A DNA stretch of 64,000 nt from Sandaracinaceae bacterium (GCA_016712745.1 JADJQN010000001.1:1426001-1490000), one strand, 5' to 3'. Shown: positions 33,497 to 42,609, numbered from the stretch's first letter. Notes: generated by a model not told the origin, from the sequence alone. Program-made: numbers and translations.

Positions 33497-34267
33497 ATGA
33501 GATCGTTCGTCGGTCCGATGCGATCTGTTTTGCTTTCCACATTGTTCGCAGGGCTTTGTGTGCTGCTCGCCGCACCGCGGGTCCTCGCGCAAGACGCGGC
33601 CGGCCAAACCGAGGACGATGCGCGCGCGCGACGTTATTTCGAGGCGGGTAGCACGCGCTATCAGGACGGAGACTATGCCGGCGCCGTCGATGACTTTCAG
33701 CGAGCGTACGAGCTTAGCCATCGAACAGGCCTCCTCTATAACCTCTACCTCGCACACGAACGACTCGCGCATCTCGAACAGGCGGCAGATTTCTTACAAC
33801 GCTACCTGGACGCCGAACCGGTGCTCGATGAACGCGAGCAGCTTCAGCTGCGTCTTCAAAACTTGCGCGACCGCATCGAGGCGGCCAACGCGCCGCCCGA
33901 CACCGCGAACACGGGCACAGGTGGTGGCTTGCCGCTGGTGACGTCGATCTCGTGGGGAGTGGGCGCAGCAGGCGTCGTCGCGTTCGCCGTCTTCGGCTCG
34001 CTTGCCTTGGTCGAGAACGGATCCTTGGCCGATCGGTGCGGCTCGAACGCGGGTCGCGTCTGCACCGACGACGACGTTGCGACGTTGCGGCGCGATGATT
34101 TGATCGCCGACATCGGGCTCGGCGTTGCAGTTGCGGGCGCGGTCGTCGGCTTTATCGTTTTACTTCTCGATGACAACCAGGAAGAGTCCCGCACGCCATC
34201 CTCGGTGGCAGTACTTCCGTGGATCAATCACCAAAGCGGCGGCGCGACCCTGAGGCTTTCTTTATGA
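33497..34267 (+). CDS. Exported TPR protein with C-terminal membrane helices
   Basis: A 256-residue protein with signal peptide (VLLSTLFAGLCVLLAAPRVLAQ), then a TPR unit: ARRYFEAGSTRYQDGDYAGA, RTGLLYNLYLAHERLAH and FLQRYLDAEP. Two hydrophobic helices follow (ISWGVGAAGVVAFAVFGSLA; DIGLGVAVAGAVVGFIVLLL) flanking a Cys-containing loop. This layout is common in myxobacterial periplasmic TPR proteins of unknown role. A second ATG at 33518 gives a tighter signal peptide. The 3' end overlaps the next lipoprotein gene by 4 bp (ATGA), so they are coupled. Confidence 0.8.
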   Translation: MRSFVGPMRSVLLSTLFAGLCVLLAAPRVLAQDAAGQTEDDARARRYFEAGSTRYQDGDYAGAVDDFQRAYELSHRTGLLYNLYLAHERLAHLEQAADFLQRYLDAEPVLDEREQLQLRLQNLRDRIEAANAPPDTANTGTGGGLPLVTSISWGVGAAGVVAFAVFGSLALVENGSLADRCGSNAGRVCTDDDVATLRRDDLIADIGLGVAVAGAVVGFIVLLLDDNQEESRTPSSVAVLPWINHQSGGATLRLSL

Positions 34268-35718
34268 AAGCGTCGCTTACGGTGCTGTCGGCGCTGCTCG
34301 CATCGTGCTCGCTCGTGTTGCCGGCAAGCGATCACCAAGGTGGTAGCGTGGACGCGGGCGCTGACGACATGGGCCCGCGCGATAGCGGGGCCGATGCACG
34401 CGTCGATGCCGGTGCGCCTGAGTGCACGGGAAATGCGGAGTGCGATCCAAGCGGCCTTATCACATGCCTCGCCGGTCGCTGCGTTTGGTGCGTCACCTCG
34501 CCCGCAGTCGCCACCGGGATTCCCTTCGGTGCGCATGCACGCGAGCCGCTGCACACGCTCATCGTACCGCCGGATACCTCATCGCATCCGGCCCGCGTGC
34601 TTGTGAGTTATGCGACGGGTGACGGCCCAGGTGATGGGCCCCATCTGGTGCGCACCGATCTTGAAAACATGCACGTCGGCGAAGGCTCGGGCGACGTTTA
34701 TGACGTGCTCTCTGCAGTACCGTCTGCCACGCGTACCAACTACGAGGCGCTGTTCGGCTTCGCATTTCGTGCGCAAACGAGCACGACGGGCGACGACCAG
34801 CAAGTGTACTGGACGGCCTATGCTGTGCGAAACGCGGTCCTCGGTGACCTGGGGCCGCGCCACTCGCAGCTTTACGCCGTCGGTGATTTCTTCTCGAGTG
34901 CCGAACACGATGTATATCAAACTGATCTTGCGCTTGGCCTTCGCTATCTCGCGGAGCCCGCCATTACGAACGAGGGCGATGACGCGCGCTTCGTAGGACG
35001 CGTATTGCATATGGTCGGAAACAATTCGCTCGGAGCAGCCGCGCGCAACGGCGGAAGCTCACGCACCTCCACAGACGTTCGCATCCCCGCGGGCTATGCA
35101 CCCATGTCTGCCGCTGGTGCGTTCGTGGCTATCGGTGCATTAGGTTCCACCGATGTTGTTTTGTGGAATCCGGACGACGGCAGCGCGCCGGAGAGCATCA
35201 TTACAGCCGGTCGATCGACGCGCCCTGCGCTCGCGACAAGCGACGGCACCAACTACTATCTCGCTTACGGAGCGGGAAGCACGCTCTACGTGCGCCACGC
35301 GGTTTGCACGCGTGACGTCTCGAGCTGCAACTTCGAAATGTTCGGACGCGTGGAGACAAGCGCGACAAGCCTGAGCGCGCTTGCGCTTCAGGTGCTGCAC
35401 GGCCATCCCATCTTGGTTTCGCGCGAAGCCAATGCTTCGACCGACGACGTCGTGGTACGCATGTTTCGCGAGGACGGCACGCTCTATCCAAACGTCATCG
35501 ACGCGACGGCAGGCGGAGGAGAAACGGTCGCCGTAGATGCGATCGTCGTCGACACTCAGAGTGCGGCCGCAAGTACGCACGCGGACGTCGACCTGGCCGT
35601 CGCCGATTTCGACTCGCTGGGCCCGCGCGTCGTAGTCAGCTATCTGCGCGGCGAACCCAGCCCCGCAACCACGCCGCACCTCATCGGCCTCGCCCGCATC
35701 AGCTCCTGCCAACCCTGA
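34264..35718 (+). CDS. Lipoprotein with Asp/Ala-rich spacer, possible beta-propeller
   Basis: A 484-residue lipoprotein: MKASLTVLSALLASCSLVLP with Cys 15, then a spacer rich in Asp, Gly and Ala (SVDAGADDMGPRDSGADARV). A small Cys motif follows (ECTGNAECDPSGLITCLAGRC), then about 380 residues of repeating strands with Asp-Gly turns that could form a propeller (VLVSYATGDGPG, VVLWNPDDGSAP, YYLAYGAGSTLYV). I do not recognise a family. It is translationally coupled to the upstream TPR gene. A 274-bp gene-free stretch follows in which I see no clear feature. Confidence 0.8.
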   Translation: MKASLTVLSALLASCSLVLPASDHQGGSVDAGADDMGPRDSGADARVDAGAPECTGNAECDPSGLITCLAGRCVWCVTSPAVATGIPFGAHAREPLHTLIVPPDTSSHPARVLVSYATGDGPGDGPHLVRTDLENMHVGEGSGDVYDVLSAVPSATRTNYEALFGFAFRAQTSTTGDDQQVYWTAYAVRNAVLGDLGPRHSQLYAVGDFFSSAEHDVYQTDLALGLRYLAEPAITNEGDDARFVGRVLHMVGNNSLGAAARNGGSSRTSTDVRIPAGYAPMSAAGAFVAIGALGSTDVVLWNPDDGSAPESIITAGRSTRPALATSDGTNYYLAYGAGSTLYVRHAVCTRDVSSCNFEMFGRVETSATSLSALALQVLHGHPILVSREANASTDDVVVRMFREDGTLYPNVIDATAGGGETVAVDAIVVDTQSAAASTHADVDLAVADFDSLGPRVVVSYLRGEPSPATTPHLIGLARISSCQP

Positions 35719-35992
35719 CGGCGCGTACCACCACAACGGGATAGCTCAGCTGTGCCGCCGGGGGAGACGAGGCCGGCGTTGTGTGCCAATCCGTTCTCGG
35801 GTGTGCGCCAGCATGGCGCGCCTTTGCGACGCTCCATACGCGACCAACAACAATTCTGACGCGTGCCCGGCGATTTAACGAACGTTTTGACGTCCTCGGG
35901 GCACCTAGTAGGAAGCAGGGCTCTTGGCCCATGCCTTGCTCATCCAAAGCATGACATCCTCGTATTGTTTTTCGCGTAACCAGGAGCTCCGA

Positions 35993-37936
35993 ATGCGCCT
36001 TTCCCGAACCCTGCCGATCCTCGCCCTGCCCATTCTAGTCACGGCCTGCGGTCCGGACGCTGCGAGCGCCCCTCGGTTCGAGTTCAATCAGGGCCCGCTC
36101 ATCTCGAGCGGCGAGCGCCCCGTTCCGATCACGGGCGGCACCTTGCTGGTCACTCGCGATGGGCAGACCGCGGTCGCAGCGGATCCGGAACGCGACACGA
36201 TTTCGCTCATCGATCTGGCCACAGGCACGGTGCGCACGACGCTCTCTCTTCAGAACGAGGATGAGCCCGGCCGAATCGCCGAAGACTTTTCAAATCACGC
36301 ATTCGTCGCACTGAGGCGGGGCGGCGCCGTCGTTGACGTCGATCTCTCGTCCGGCGAAGTCGTCAGCCGCCAAAATGTATGCGCCGCTCCGCGCGGCATT
36401 GCATACGACGGCTACCGGGATGTCTTGCACATCGCATGTGCCGGTGGTGAGCTTGTATCGCTTGATCGCGCAACAGGCGCCGTCGTTCGCCGGATCAACA
36501 TCGAAGGCGGCGACCTGCGCGACGTAATCGTCCCGAATCGTTCGGCGCTCACCGCTGTGCCTGGAACCGCAAATCCCATTAACGGCGAGCTCTACGTCAC
36601 ACAGTTCCGCGCAGCGCGTATGTTGGTCGTTGCCGAAGATGGCTCCACCACCCCGGCAGAAACTCCCACGGATTTCTGCAGCAACGGCGATGAGGCCGAC
36701 GTCGCGTGGCGCACCATTCAACTCGGCGACTCTGGCAACGTCGCGATGCTGCATCAGCGCGCGCGATCCAATGAAGCCGAGCCCGTTGCCATCACCGAGG
36801 GCGGCTATGGTGGAGGCGGCGCCAATGATTTCTGCGGCGGGCAAGGGATCGTAAAGCCCGCTCTGTCGGTCTTCCAATCTTCTTCACCGCTTTCGACGAA
36901 CGTTATCAACAATGGCGTGCTCGCAGTAGACGTCGCTTCGTCACGCGACGGCTCGCGTGTCGCCGTTGCGATGCCCGGCAACGTGGCTAGCCCATTTCCC
37001 CAGATTGTTGTCGGCTCGCCGTTCTCGCGCCTCGACCCCGCAACGGGTACGTCGAACTCAGGCACGAGCGGCGTCGATTTTGGTGGTGTCGCATCGCCGG
37101 CCGAGCCGCGCCCCGCAAGCGACCCCGCTATCGGCGGCATGGCGTTCGGCGACGGATCGCGCAGCCAGGGTTTCGTAACGCATGGCCAAGCTATCGCGAT
37201 TGCATTCATTGACGCCACCCACATCGTAGTTCAAACGCGGGAGCCGGCGCAGCTCGAGATCCTCAACTTGAGCGACCGCGCCGACGTGCGCACCGTGCGT
37301 CTGGCAAGTGATAGCCGCGCCGACACCGGCCAGTATCTCTTCCATGCGGGCGCCGGCCAGATGGTGGCGTGCGCGTCGTGTCATCCCGAGGGTGGCGACG
37401 ACGGCCACGTCTGGAACTTCGCAAGCCTTGGCGACCGACGCACACAAGCGATTGCGGGCGGCCTCATGGGAACAGAACCGTTTCACTGGGACGGCGACCA
37501 AAGCGACTTTCGAGATCTCGTCACTCACGTCTTCACCGAGCGAATGGGCGCGGGGGTGATTGGCGATGCACACAAGGATTCACTCGCTCATTACGTGGAC
37601 CGCTTGGAGATCATTCCTCCTTCCCTTCCGGATGACATGGGCCAAGTGGAGCGCGGCCAGGCACTTTTCGAAAGCGAACGCACGCAGTGCGCCACATGCC
37701 ACAGCGGCGCAATGCTCACCAACAACACAACGGTCGACGTAGGAACCGGTGGAGCATTCCAAGTCCCGACCCTTGTCGGTGTCGGGCATCGTGCACCGCT
37801 CATTCACAATGGTTGCGTCGCATCGCTTCGTGACCGTTTCACGAACGCGTGCGCTGGCGGCGACCAACACGGTCACACCTCAGACCTGACGCCCGCCGAA
37901 GTCGACGACATCACCGCGTTCTTGAAGACGCTCTAG
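35993..37936 (+). CDS. Beta-propeller / dihaem cytochrome c lipoprotein (MauG/CcpA-like C-terminus)
   Basis: A 647-residue lipoprotein, signal MRLSRTLPILALPILVTACG. Residues about 35-450 contain YVTN-like propeller blades (AADPERDTISLIDLATG, FVALRRGGAVVDVDLSSGEVV, LVSLDRATGAVVRRINIEGG). The C-terminal part carries two c-type haem sites, ACASCHPEGGDDG (CxxCH at about residue 461) and CATCHSGAML (about 565), and the motif VPTLVGVGHRAPLIHNG usual in MauG and cytochrome-c-peroxidase-like proteins. It is likely a periplasmic or surface oxidoreductase; the electron partner is unknown. The upstream extension to 35924 lacks a signal, so ATG 35993 is used. Confidence 0.9.
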   Translation: MRLSRTLPILALPILVTACGPDAASAPRFEFNQGPLISSGERPVPITGGTLLVTRDGQTAVAADPERDTISLIDLATGTVRTTLSLQNEDEPGRIAEDFSNHAFVALRRGGAVVDVDLSSGEVVSRQNVCAAPRGIAYDGYRDVLHIACAGGELVSLDRATGAVVRRINIEGGDLRDVIVPNRSALTAVPGTANPINGELYVTQFRAARMLVVAEDGSTTPAETPTDFCSNGDEADVAWRTIQLGDSGNVAMLHQRARSNEAEPVAITEGGYGGGGANDFCGGQGIVKPALSVFQSSSPLSTNVINNGVLAVDVASSRDGSRVAVAMPGNVASPFPQIVVGSPFSRLDPATGTSNSGTSGVDFGGVASPAEPRPASDPAIGGMAFGDGSRSQGFVTHGQAIAIAFIDATHIVVQTREPAQLEILNLSDRADVRTVRLASDSRADTGQYLFHAGAGQMVACASCHPEGGDDGHVWNFASLGDRRTQAIAGGLMGTEPFHWDGDQSDFRDLVTHVFTERMGAGVIGDAHKDSLAHYVDRLEIIPPSLPDDMGQVERGQALFESERTQCATCHSGAMLTNNTTVDVGTGGAFQVPTLVGVGHRAPLIHNGCVASLRDRFTNACAGGDQHGHTSDLTPAEVDDITAFLKTL

Positions 37937-37987
37937 AGATCGACTCCGCTCTTTCGTCGCGGTTCGCGAGCGGGTACGCTTGCACGC

Positions 37988-38656
37988 ATGGGCATCTTCG
38001 ATCGTTTCAACAAAGTGCTGCAAGCCAACATGAACTCGATTCTCGACAAGGCCGAGGATCCGGACAAGTTGATCGGCCAGACGATTCTGGACATGGAGAC
38101 CGAAGTGAAGAAGGCGCGCCAAGAGCTCGTCACCACACTCGGCACCGCGAAGCGCCTCGACAAAAAGAAAGAGGAGCTCGTTGCTGAAGCGCAAGCTTGG
38201 GAAGACAAAGCAATCCTTGCTCTCAAAACCAACGATGAAATGCTGGCCCGCGAAGCGCTCAAGCGCAAAGCCAAGTCTGAACGCGACGTCGAGGATACCG
38301 CGCGTCAAGCGGCCGAGAACTACACGAGCGCTGATCAAATGAAGACGACGCTCGAGCGTGTCGAACGCCGCATCGAGGAGCTCAAGAATCGTCGTGGCTC
38401 ACTCGCTGCCCAAGTCCGTAAGTCCCGAAGTGCAGATAGCACGACGACGAGCGGGGGTTCGTCATCGTTCGCTGAGCTCGAGCGAATGAGCAGTAGGATC
38501 GATCAGATGGACGCTGAAGCCGAAGCCCACGCCGTGCTCGACGATCCAAATCGCGCTGCGGTCGACGCCAAGTTTCGCGAGCTCGAGAAGTCGAATCAAG
38601 GCGGCGTCGTCGAGGACGAGCTTGCGGCGCTCAAGAAGAGGCTTCAAGGAAAGTAG
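37988..38656 (+). CDS. pspA: PspA/IM30 family envelope stress protein
   Basis: A 222-residue ESCRT-III-like protein that coats damaged or stressed inner membrane. It opens MGIFDRFNKVLQANMNSILDKAEDPDKLI as PspA/Vipp1 do, and the rest is almost entirely charged helix (METEVKKARQELVTTL ... ALKRKAKSERDVEDTA), with a Ser/Thr/Gly-rich break at about residues 145-160 and a last helix ending ELAALKKRLQGK. No pspF, pspB or pspC is adjacent. The next gene begins 8 bp downstream, suggesting cotranscription with the cyclase-like/AAA/TPR gene. Confidence 0.95.
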   Translation: MGIFDRFNKVLQANMNSILDKAEDPDKLIGQTILDMETEVKKARQELVTTLGTAKRLDKKKEELVAEAQAWEDKAILALKTNDEMLAREALKRKAKSERDVEDTARQAAENYTSADQMKTTLERVERRIEELKNRRGSLAAQVRKSRSADSTTTSGGSSSFAELERMSSRIDQMDAEAEAHAVLDDPNRAAVDAKFRELEKSNQGGVVEDELAALKKRLQGK

Positions 38657-38664
38657 CCCGTCCG

Positions 38665-40959
38665 GTGCACGAGTTCGTCGTTTGGCAGCGCTGGGTGATG
38701 ACCGGCAAGGACGATGCGGAGGACGCTCGCGTCGCCGCCGAAGCCGTGCGCGCCTTTAGCGAGCGAGCCTCTGCGATGGGCGCGCGCCCCCTCCTCGCCG
38801 CGGGCGGAACTTGCGCGTTCGCGTTCAACGGTGACGACGTTCGCGGCGTGATTGATCTCCTGCTGTCATACCTGGCCGAGCTCGAACTAAGCGAGCCCAA
38901 TCTCCGCGTCACTTTCGGCGTGGCACTCGGCACGCTTAGCGCGGGAACTCCGCCCGTCGGCGACGCCATCGATCGCGCACAAGTCTTTGCCGGACGCGCG
39001 CGACCTGGGGAAATCGTTGTCGATCCAGAAACGAGACAACGGGCCCAAGCGCATTTTCTCTTCGCGCGCTTGGTGAACGCGGGCGCGTCGGCATTGCGTG
39101 GACATACGGTCGATCGCAACTTTCCTCGACGGGAGACGTGCCGCACCGCGCTCACGCATCTTGGCGAGCTCATTGTGGCCCCGAGCCACACTCCGTTCAT
39201 TGATCGAATTCGGGAGCTTGCCGCGACGCCTGGCTCTCCGCGCCTCTTGCTGCGCGGCCCTGCCGGCGCTGGCGTTCGTACATGGGTGGGAGTGCTCGAA
39301 CGCGAGTTGTCTCCGCCGCTGGTCTTGCGTTTGCAAAGCGTGCCCGGCGGGCTCGAGCCGCTCGGCAGTTTGCGCATGGCGTTGATCGAGCGTTTCGGTA
39401 CACGCGAAAATTCTGAAGAGCGCACCCTCACCCGCGTGCAACTGGACGAAGTTACGCAGCGCGCGCTGCTTCGAATGACCAATGGCGAACCGCTTCCGCG
39501 CAATCAAGCGTTGAGCGCGCTCGTGGCATTGCTGAAAGCATCCCAGAAGACGCCCACCGATCGAGCCTGGGTGCTCCTCGACCCGCTCGACGCGCTCGAC
39601 CCTGCGTCCATCGAGCTCGTCAGTGATGCCGTCGGCCCGCATGGAGCCGACGCGTTGATCGTTGGTCGCCTTCCCGCAGATATGCGACCACCGGCGAGCC
39701 TTTTGCGCGGCGGCGCGGTCGAGGATATGCGTGTGCCTGAGCTGCGCTTCACAGACGCACGCGCGATTGCCGAGGCATTGCTGGGCACAGCAACTCACGC
39801 GGAAATTGTGCGGCGCACAGCGGAGCTGGGCGGCGACTCCCCGCTCGGAGTAGTCACAGCGGCGCGAACGCTCATCGCCGCGGGGGATTTGGTCTGGCAC
39901 GAAGGCGGCTACTATTGGCGCGTCGGGCCTCGCGCAAATGCTGCCCCCCTTTCGCTGCGCGCCATGTGGCACGAGCACGCGCACCTCTTACCAACGTCCG
40001 TCTATCGGGCACTCGAAGTCGTCGCCGCCTGTCCGGAAGACGTGCGTCTGGCGACCCTCGCAAAGTGCATTGCGCAAGACGGCGGCAACGCCGAACAGGC
40101 ATTGCACCTTCTGCAACGCGAGCTCTTGCTGCAATCCAATGACCCGCCGGCGTTGGTCTCTCGCTTTTTGCGCGCGAGCATTGTCGAGGCGATGCCTAAG
40201 GCGCGCCGCGCGCAAACGCATTCCATCATTGCCGATGTGCTCCGGGACGAGACCGGGCCGAACGCGAGTTTTCGCGAAGCATCTCTCGGGCACTATTTCC
40301 AAGAAGCCGGCAAGCCTGCCGAAGCTGCGCAGGCTTTGCTCAATGCCGGCCGCGCCGCGTCGAAAGCGGGGTACGCACGCTCGGCGGTCCGCCTTGCGGC
40401 CGCTGCCGTCCGCGCCGATGGCAGCGATGCCGTCCGCGACGCGACCGCGGCCCTCATGATCGATGCCGACACGTATACGCCGGCCCCGTCGACGCGGCCC
40501 CTTCCCGAACAATCTACCAATCCGGACATTCTCGATGTGCCAGCCGTGCACTCGGCGGTTCAGGCGATTCTCGCGCGCGATTTCGACGCGGTCGACCGCG
40601 CAGTGGAAACAGCCGTCGCTAAAGGACGCGACCCGGCGGCCGCCGACCGCGTACGCGCCATGGCCGAGCTCGCCCGCGGCGATGTCGCTGCCGCGATGCG
40701 CATCTTGAGCCGCGCGCGCAAACTACCCGAGCAGGACAAGAAGAGCGCAGCGCGCGCAGCTCTCACGCTTTCACTTGTGCTGCTTGAAAGCGGCGACAAA
40801 CGTCACGCGGTGCGCGCGGCACTGGGTGCGCTTGCGGCAGCACGCGCCGCTCAAGACGCTCGCGGCGAAGAAGCAGCGATGCGCGCACTCGCGCAGTGCT
40901 ATCGCGCGCTCGGTCGAGAAGACGACGCCCGCGCGCTCGATGGCGTAGCGTCCCAGTAA
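38665..40959 (+). CDS. Class III cyclase-like / degenerate AAA / TPR multidomain protein
   Basis: A 764-residue protein starting at GTG 38665. Residues about 1-150 look like a class III nucleotide cyclase domain that has lost catalytic residues: FAFNGDDVRGVIDLLLSYL, VTFGVALGTLSAG, AIDRAQVFAGRARPGEIVV. An AAA-like NTPase region follows whose P-loop reads LRGPAGAGVRTW, without the Walker A lysine, with VLLDPLDAL as a Walker B-like strand. The C-terminal 300 residues are TPR-like helices. The order cyclase, STAND/AAA, TPR is that of large signalling proteins such as the AcyG/TOMM-cyclase group. Both nucleotide sites look inactive, so a scaffold or sensor role is inferred. Confidence 0.75.
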   Translation: MHEFVVWQRWVMTGKDDAEDARVAAEAVRAFSERASAMGARPLLAAGGTCAFAFNGDDVRGVIDLLLSYLAELELSEPNLRVTFGVALGTLSAGTPPVGDAIDRAQVFAGRARPGEIVVDPETRQRAQAHFLFARLVNAGASALRGHTVDRNFPRRETCRTALTHLGELIVAPSHTPFIDRIRELAATPGSPRLLLRGPAGAGVRTWVGVLERELSPPLVLRLQSVPGGLEPLGSLRMALIERFGTRENSEERTLTRVQLDEVTQRALLRMTNGEPLPRNQALSALVALLKASQKTPTDRAWVLLDPLDALDPASIELVSDAVGPHGADALIVGRLPADMRPPASLLRGGAVEDMRVPELRFTDARAIAEALLGTATHAEIVRRTAELGGDSPLGVVTAARTLIAAGDLVWHEGGYYWRVGPRANAAPLSLRAMWHEHAHLLPTSVYRALEVVAACPEDVRLATLAKCIAQDGGNAEQALHLLQRELLLQSNDPPALVSRFLRASIVEAMPKARRAQTHSIIADVLRDETGPNASFREASLGHYFQEAGKPAEAAQALLNAGRAASKAGYARSAVRLAAAAVRADGSDAVRDATAALMIDADTYTPAPSTRPLPEQSTNPDILDVPAVHSAVQAILARDFDAVDRAVETAVAKGRDPAAADRVRAMAELARGDVAAAMRILSRARKLPEQDKKSAARAALTLSLVLLESGDKRHAVRAALGALAAARAAQDARGEEAAMRALAQCYRALGREDDARALDGVASQ

Positions 40960-40965
40960 GGACGC

Positions 40966-41886
40966 ATGAGCGAACCGACTGCCGCCTCGAAGGGAGCTAG
41001 CGCGAAGGTACACGTCGCGCTTTTTGGCGTGCAGATCGCCTTCGCAACCCTCTCCATCGCAGGCAAAGACGCCCTTCAAAGCTTCGCCCCTAGCTCAATC
41101 GCGTTCCTGCGCATGGCGGGCGCGACATTGGTCCTGCTCGCCTTCACAGCGGCGCGGGTGGGCGTCCCGCGTGTTCCCTGGCGGGACGCCGCGAAGATCT
41201 TCGGCTTGGCCTTGCTTGGTATCGTGTTCAACCAACTTCTCTTCTTGCTTGGTCTCAAACGCACGACGCCTATTAACGCGACGCTGCTGACCTGCACGAT
41301 TCCAATATTCACCGTCCTCATCGCGCTCGTACTCGGACGCGAGAAGACAAGATGGCAGAGCATGGTGGGCGTCTTCATTTCGTTCTTTGGCATCGTCTTT
41401 CTCGTCGGGACCGAAAGCATCTCGTTCGGGCTCGACGTGGCCGTAGGCGACCTCTTGATCGTTTTGAACGCATTCTCCTACGCGGTCTATCTCGTGCTGG
41501 TGCGCCCAGTTATTGAGAAGTACGGCGCCCTCACCGTGATGACCCTGGCTTTTCTCTTCGGCACGCTCGCGATGGCGCCACTGGGCATCCCTGAGCTCAT
41601 TGAAAGCGCCCCGCGGGCGACTCCCCACGCGTGGAGGCTGGTGGCATTTCTGGTCTTAGTACCCACGGTCTTTACTTACCTGCTGAACGCATGGGCATTG
41701 CGCCGCGCGCCTGCTTCGCTTGTGGCCATCTACATCTACGTCCAGCCCATCGCGACTGCGCTGTTCAATATCTTGCTAGGCCGAGGCCATCCGAGCTCCA
41801 ATGTCATTGCGGCCGGGCTACTAGTTTTCGTCGGCATTGCTCTGGTTACCCGGCCGCGGCGCGATACGGAACCCGGGGTGAGGTGA
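40966..41886 (+). CDS. EamA/DMT-family transporter
   Basis: A 306-residue polytopic inner-membrane protein with about ten helices arranged as two EamA repeats: first repeat from KVHVALFGVQIAFATLSIAG to about residue 150, second from VGDLLIVLNAFSYAVYLVLV onward. The conserved SSIAFLRMAGATLVLL, TTPINATLLTCTIPIFTVLI and SLVAIYIYVQPIATALFNIL segments are typical. Family members export amino acids or other metabolites; the substrate cannot be inferred. It starts 6 bp after the preceding gene and is followed by a short GGGGT/ACCCC hairpin overlapping its stop codon. Confidence 0.92.
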   Translation: MSEPTAASKGASAKVHVALFGVQIAFATLSIAGKDALQSFAPSSIAFLRMAGATLVLLAFTAARVGVPRVPWRDAAKIFGLALLGIVFNQLLFLLGLKRTTPINATLLTCTIPIFTVLIALVLGREKTRWQSMVGVFISFFGIVFLVGTESISFGLDVAVGDLLIVLNAFSYAVYLVLVRPVIEKYGALTVMTLAFLFGTLAMAPLGIPELIESAPRATPHAWRLVAFLVLVPTVFTYLLNAWALRRAPASLVAIYIYVQPIATALFNILLGRGHPSSNVIAAGLLVFVGIALVTRPRRDTEPGVR

Positions 41887-41974
41887 CCCCAGACCCCAGA
41901 GAGCGGAGAGATCGAGACTGCAGACCTGGGGCTTTCAGTGCCCGCTTGCCTACATAGGATCTGAAGGTGCGCTG

Positions 41975-41989
41975 GATCTCATTGAGATC
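41975..41989. promoter_or_regulatory. Dyad upstream of the Tad locus, possible activator site
   Basis: A perfect 6-bp inverted repeat (GATCTC-ATT-GAGATC) lies about 40 bp upstream of the sigma-54-type promoter. Sigma-54 activators bind such dyads, although usually somewhat farther upstream. The role is inferred from position only. Confidence 0.35.
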
Positions 41990-42026
41990 ATATATGAATC
42001 TCTGATCGCTTCGGTTAGAGTCTCGT

Positions 42027-42042
42027 TGGCACGTCGGCTGCA
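42027..42042 (+). promoter_or_regulatory. Sigma-54 (RpoN) type promoter for the Tad pilus locus
   Basis: TGGCACG-TCGG-CTGCA matches the -24/-12 consensus TGGCACG-N4-TTGCW except for one base, with GG and GC twelve positions apart as required. Transcription would begin near 42052, leaving a leader of about 13 nt before the first pilin ATG. It sits in the only sizeable gap (178 bp) before the cluster. Confidence 0.65.
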
Positions 42043-42064
42043 GATACCCAAACCAGAACAAGTC

Positions 42065-42304
42065 ATGAGCAAGCCCGCTACTAAAACCCCCGAAGTTGCC
42101 GTTCAGAGCCTGCGCGCGGACGTACGCGGCATCGCGACAGTGGAGTACGTGACCTTGCTCGTGCTGGTCACGCTTGGGGGAGCGGCGGCAGTGCTCGCGC
42201 TCGGAGTGCCCTTCGTAAAAAATGTTTCGGTTCCAACAACTTTTGATTGCTCTGCCCTTCCCGTGAAGGTGCGATCGATTTTCTGCCTCAGCGAACACTC
42301 ATAA
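42065..42304 (+). CDS. flp: Flp-type (type IVb) pilin 1, divergent
   Basis: A 79-residue prepilin. After a basic leader it shows DVRGIATVEYVTLLVLVTLGG, the Flp processing motif (G before a +5 Glu and Tyr) followed by a single hydrophobic helix. Its C-terminal part (VPTTFDCSALPVKVRSIFCLS) has two Cys and differs from the two following pilins, so it may be a minor or specialised subunit. ATG 42065 is chosen because an upstream start at 42026 falls within the promoter. Processed by the prepilin peptidase encoded four genes on. Confidence 0.85.
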   Translation: MSKPATKTPEVAVQSLRADVRGIATVEYVTLLVLVTLGGAAAVLALGVPFVKNVSVPTTFDCSALPVKVRSIFCLSEHS

Positions 42305-42315
42305 GGAGAAATGCC

Positions 42316-42534
42316 ATGTCGACCAAGAAGAACAACACCGCCATCAAGACCGCTGCGAACAAGAAGTCACTCACGCGGGATCAGCGCGGTCTGACAACGG
42401 TTGAGTACATCATCGTTCTCGTTCTGATCGCGGTGACGGGCTTCGCTATCTGGCGCACGTTCGGCAGCATGGTCAAGCAGAAGGTCACCGGCTCGAACAC
42501 GACGCTCGACCAGATGAACACGACCAGCAACTGA
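42316..42534 (+). CDS. flp: Flp-type (type IVb) pilin 2
   Basis: A 72-residue prepilin with leader DQRGLTTVEYIIVLVLIAVTGF: cleavage after Gly, then the Glu-Tyr pair typical of Flp pilins and one membrane helix. The start ATG 42316 has a strong AAGGAG about 8 bp upstream, unlike most genes here, consistent with high expression of a major pilin. The tail is polar (GSMVKQKVTGSNTTLDQMN). It is followed by an intergenic hairpin before pilin 3. Confidence 0.93.
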   Translation: MSTKKNNTAIKTAANKKSLTRDQRGLTTVEYIIVLVLIAVTGFAIWRTFGSMVKQKVTGSNTTLDQMNTTSN

Positions 42535-42556
42535 TACTAATACTCCTTCTGATGAG

Positions 42557-42585
42557 GCACCCGACGTGGGCAACGCGTCGGGTGC
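42557..42585 (+). terminator. Hairpin between pilins 2 and 3 (attenuator-like)
   Basis: A perfect 10-bp inverted repeat (GCACCCGACG / CGTCGGGTGC) with a 9-base loop lies in the 75-bp gap between two pilin genes. There is no T-run, so it may act as an RNA-stabilising or partial termination hairpin that raises pilin mRNA over downstream genes. Confidence 0.5.
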
Positions 42586-42609
42586 TGTTCGCAGGGAATC
42601 GAGACGACC

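Noticed and set aside
35738..35800. tRNA-like start (GGGATAGCTCAGCTG)
   Set aside because: The D-arm-like start is not followed by an anticodon arm, T-arm or matching acceptor strand.
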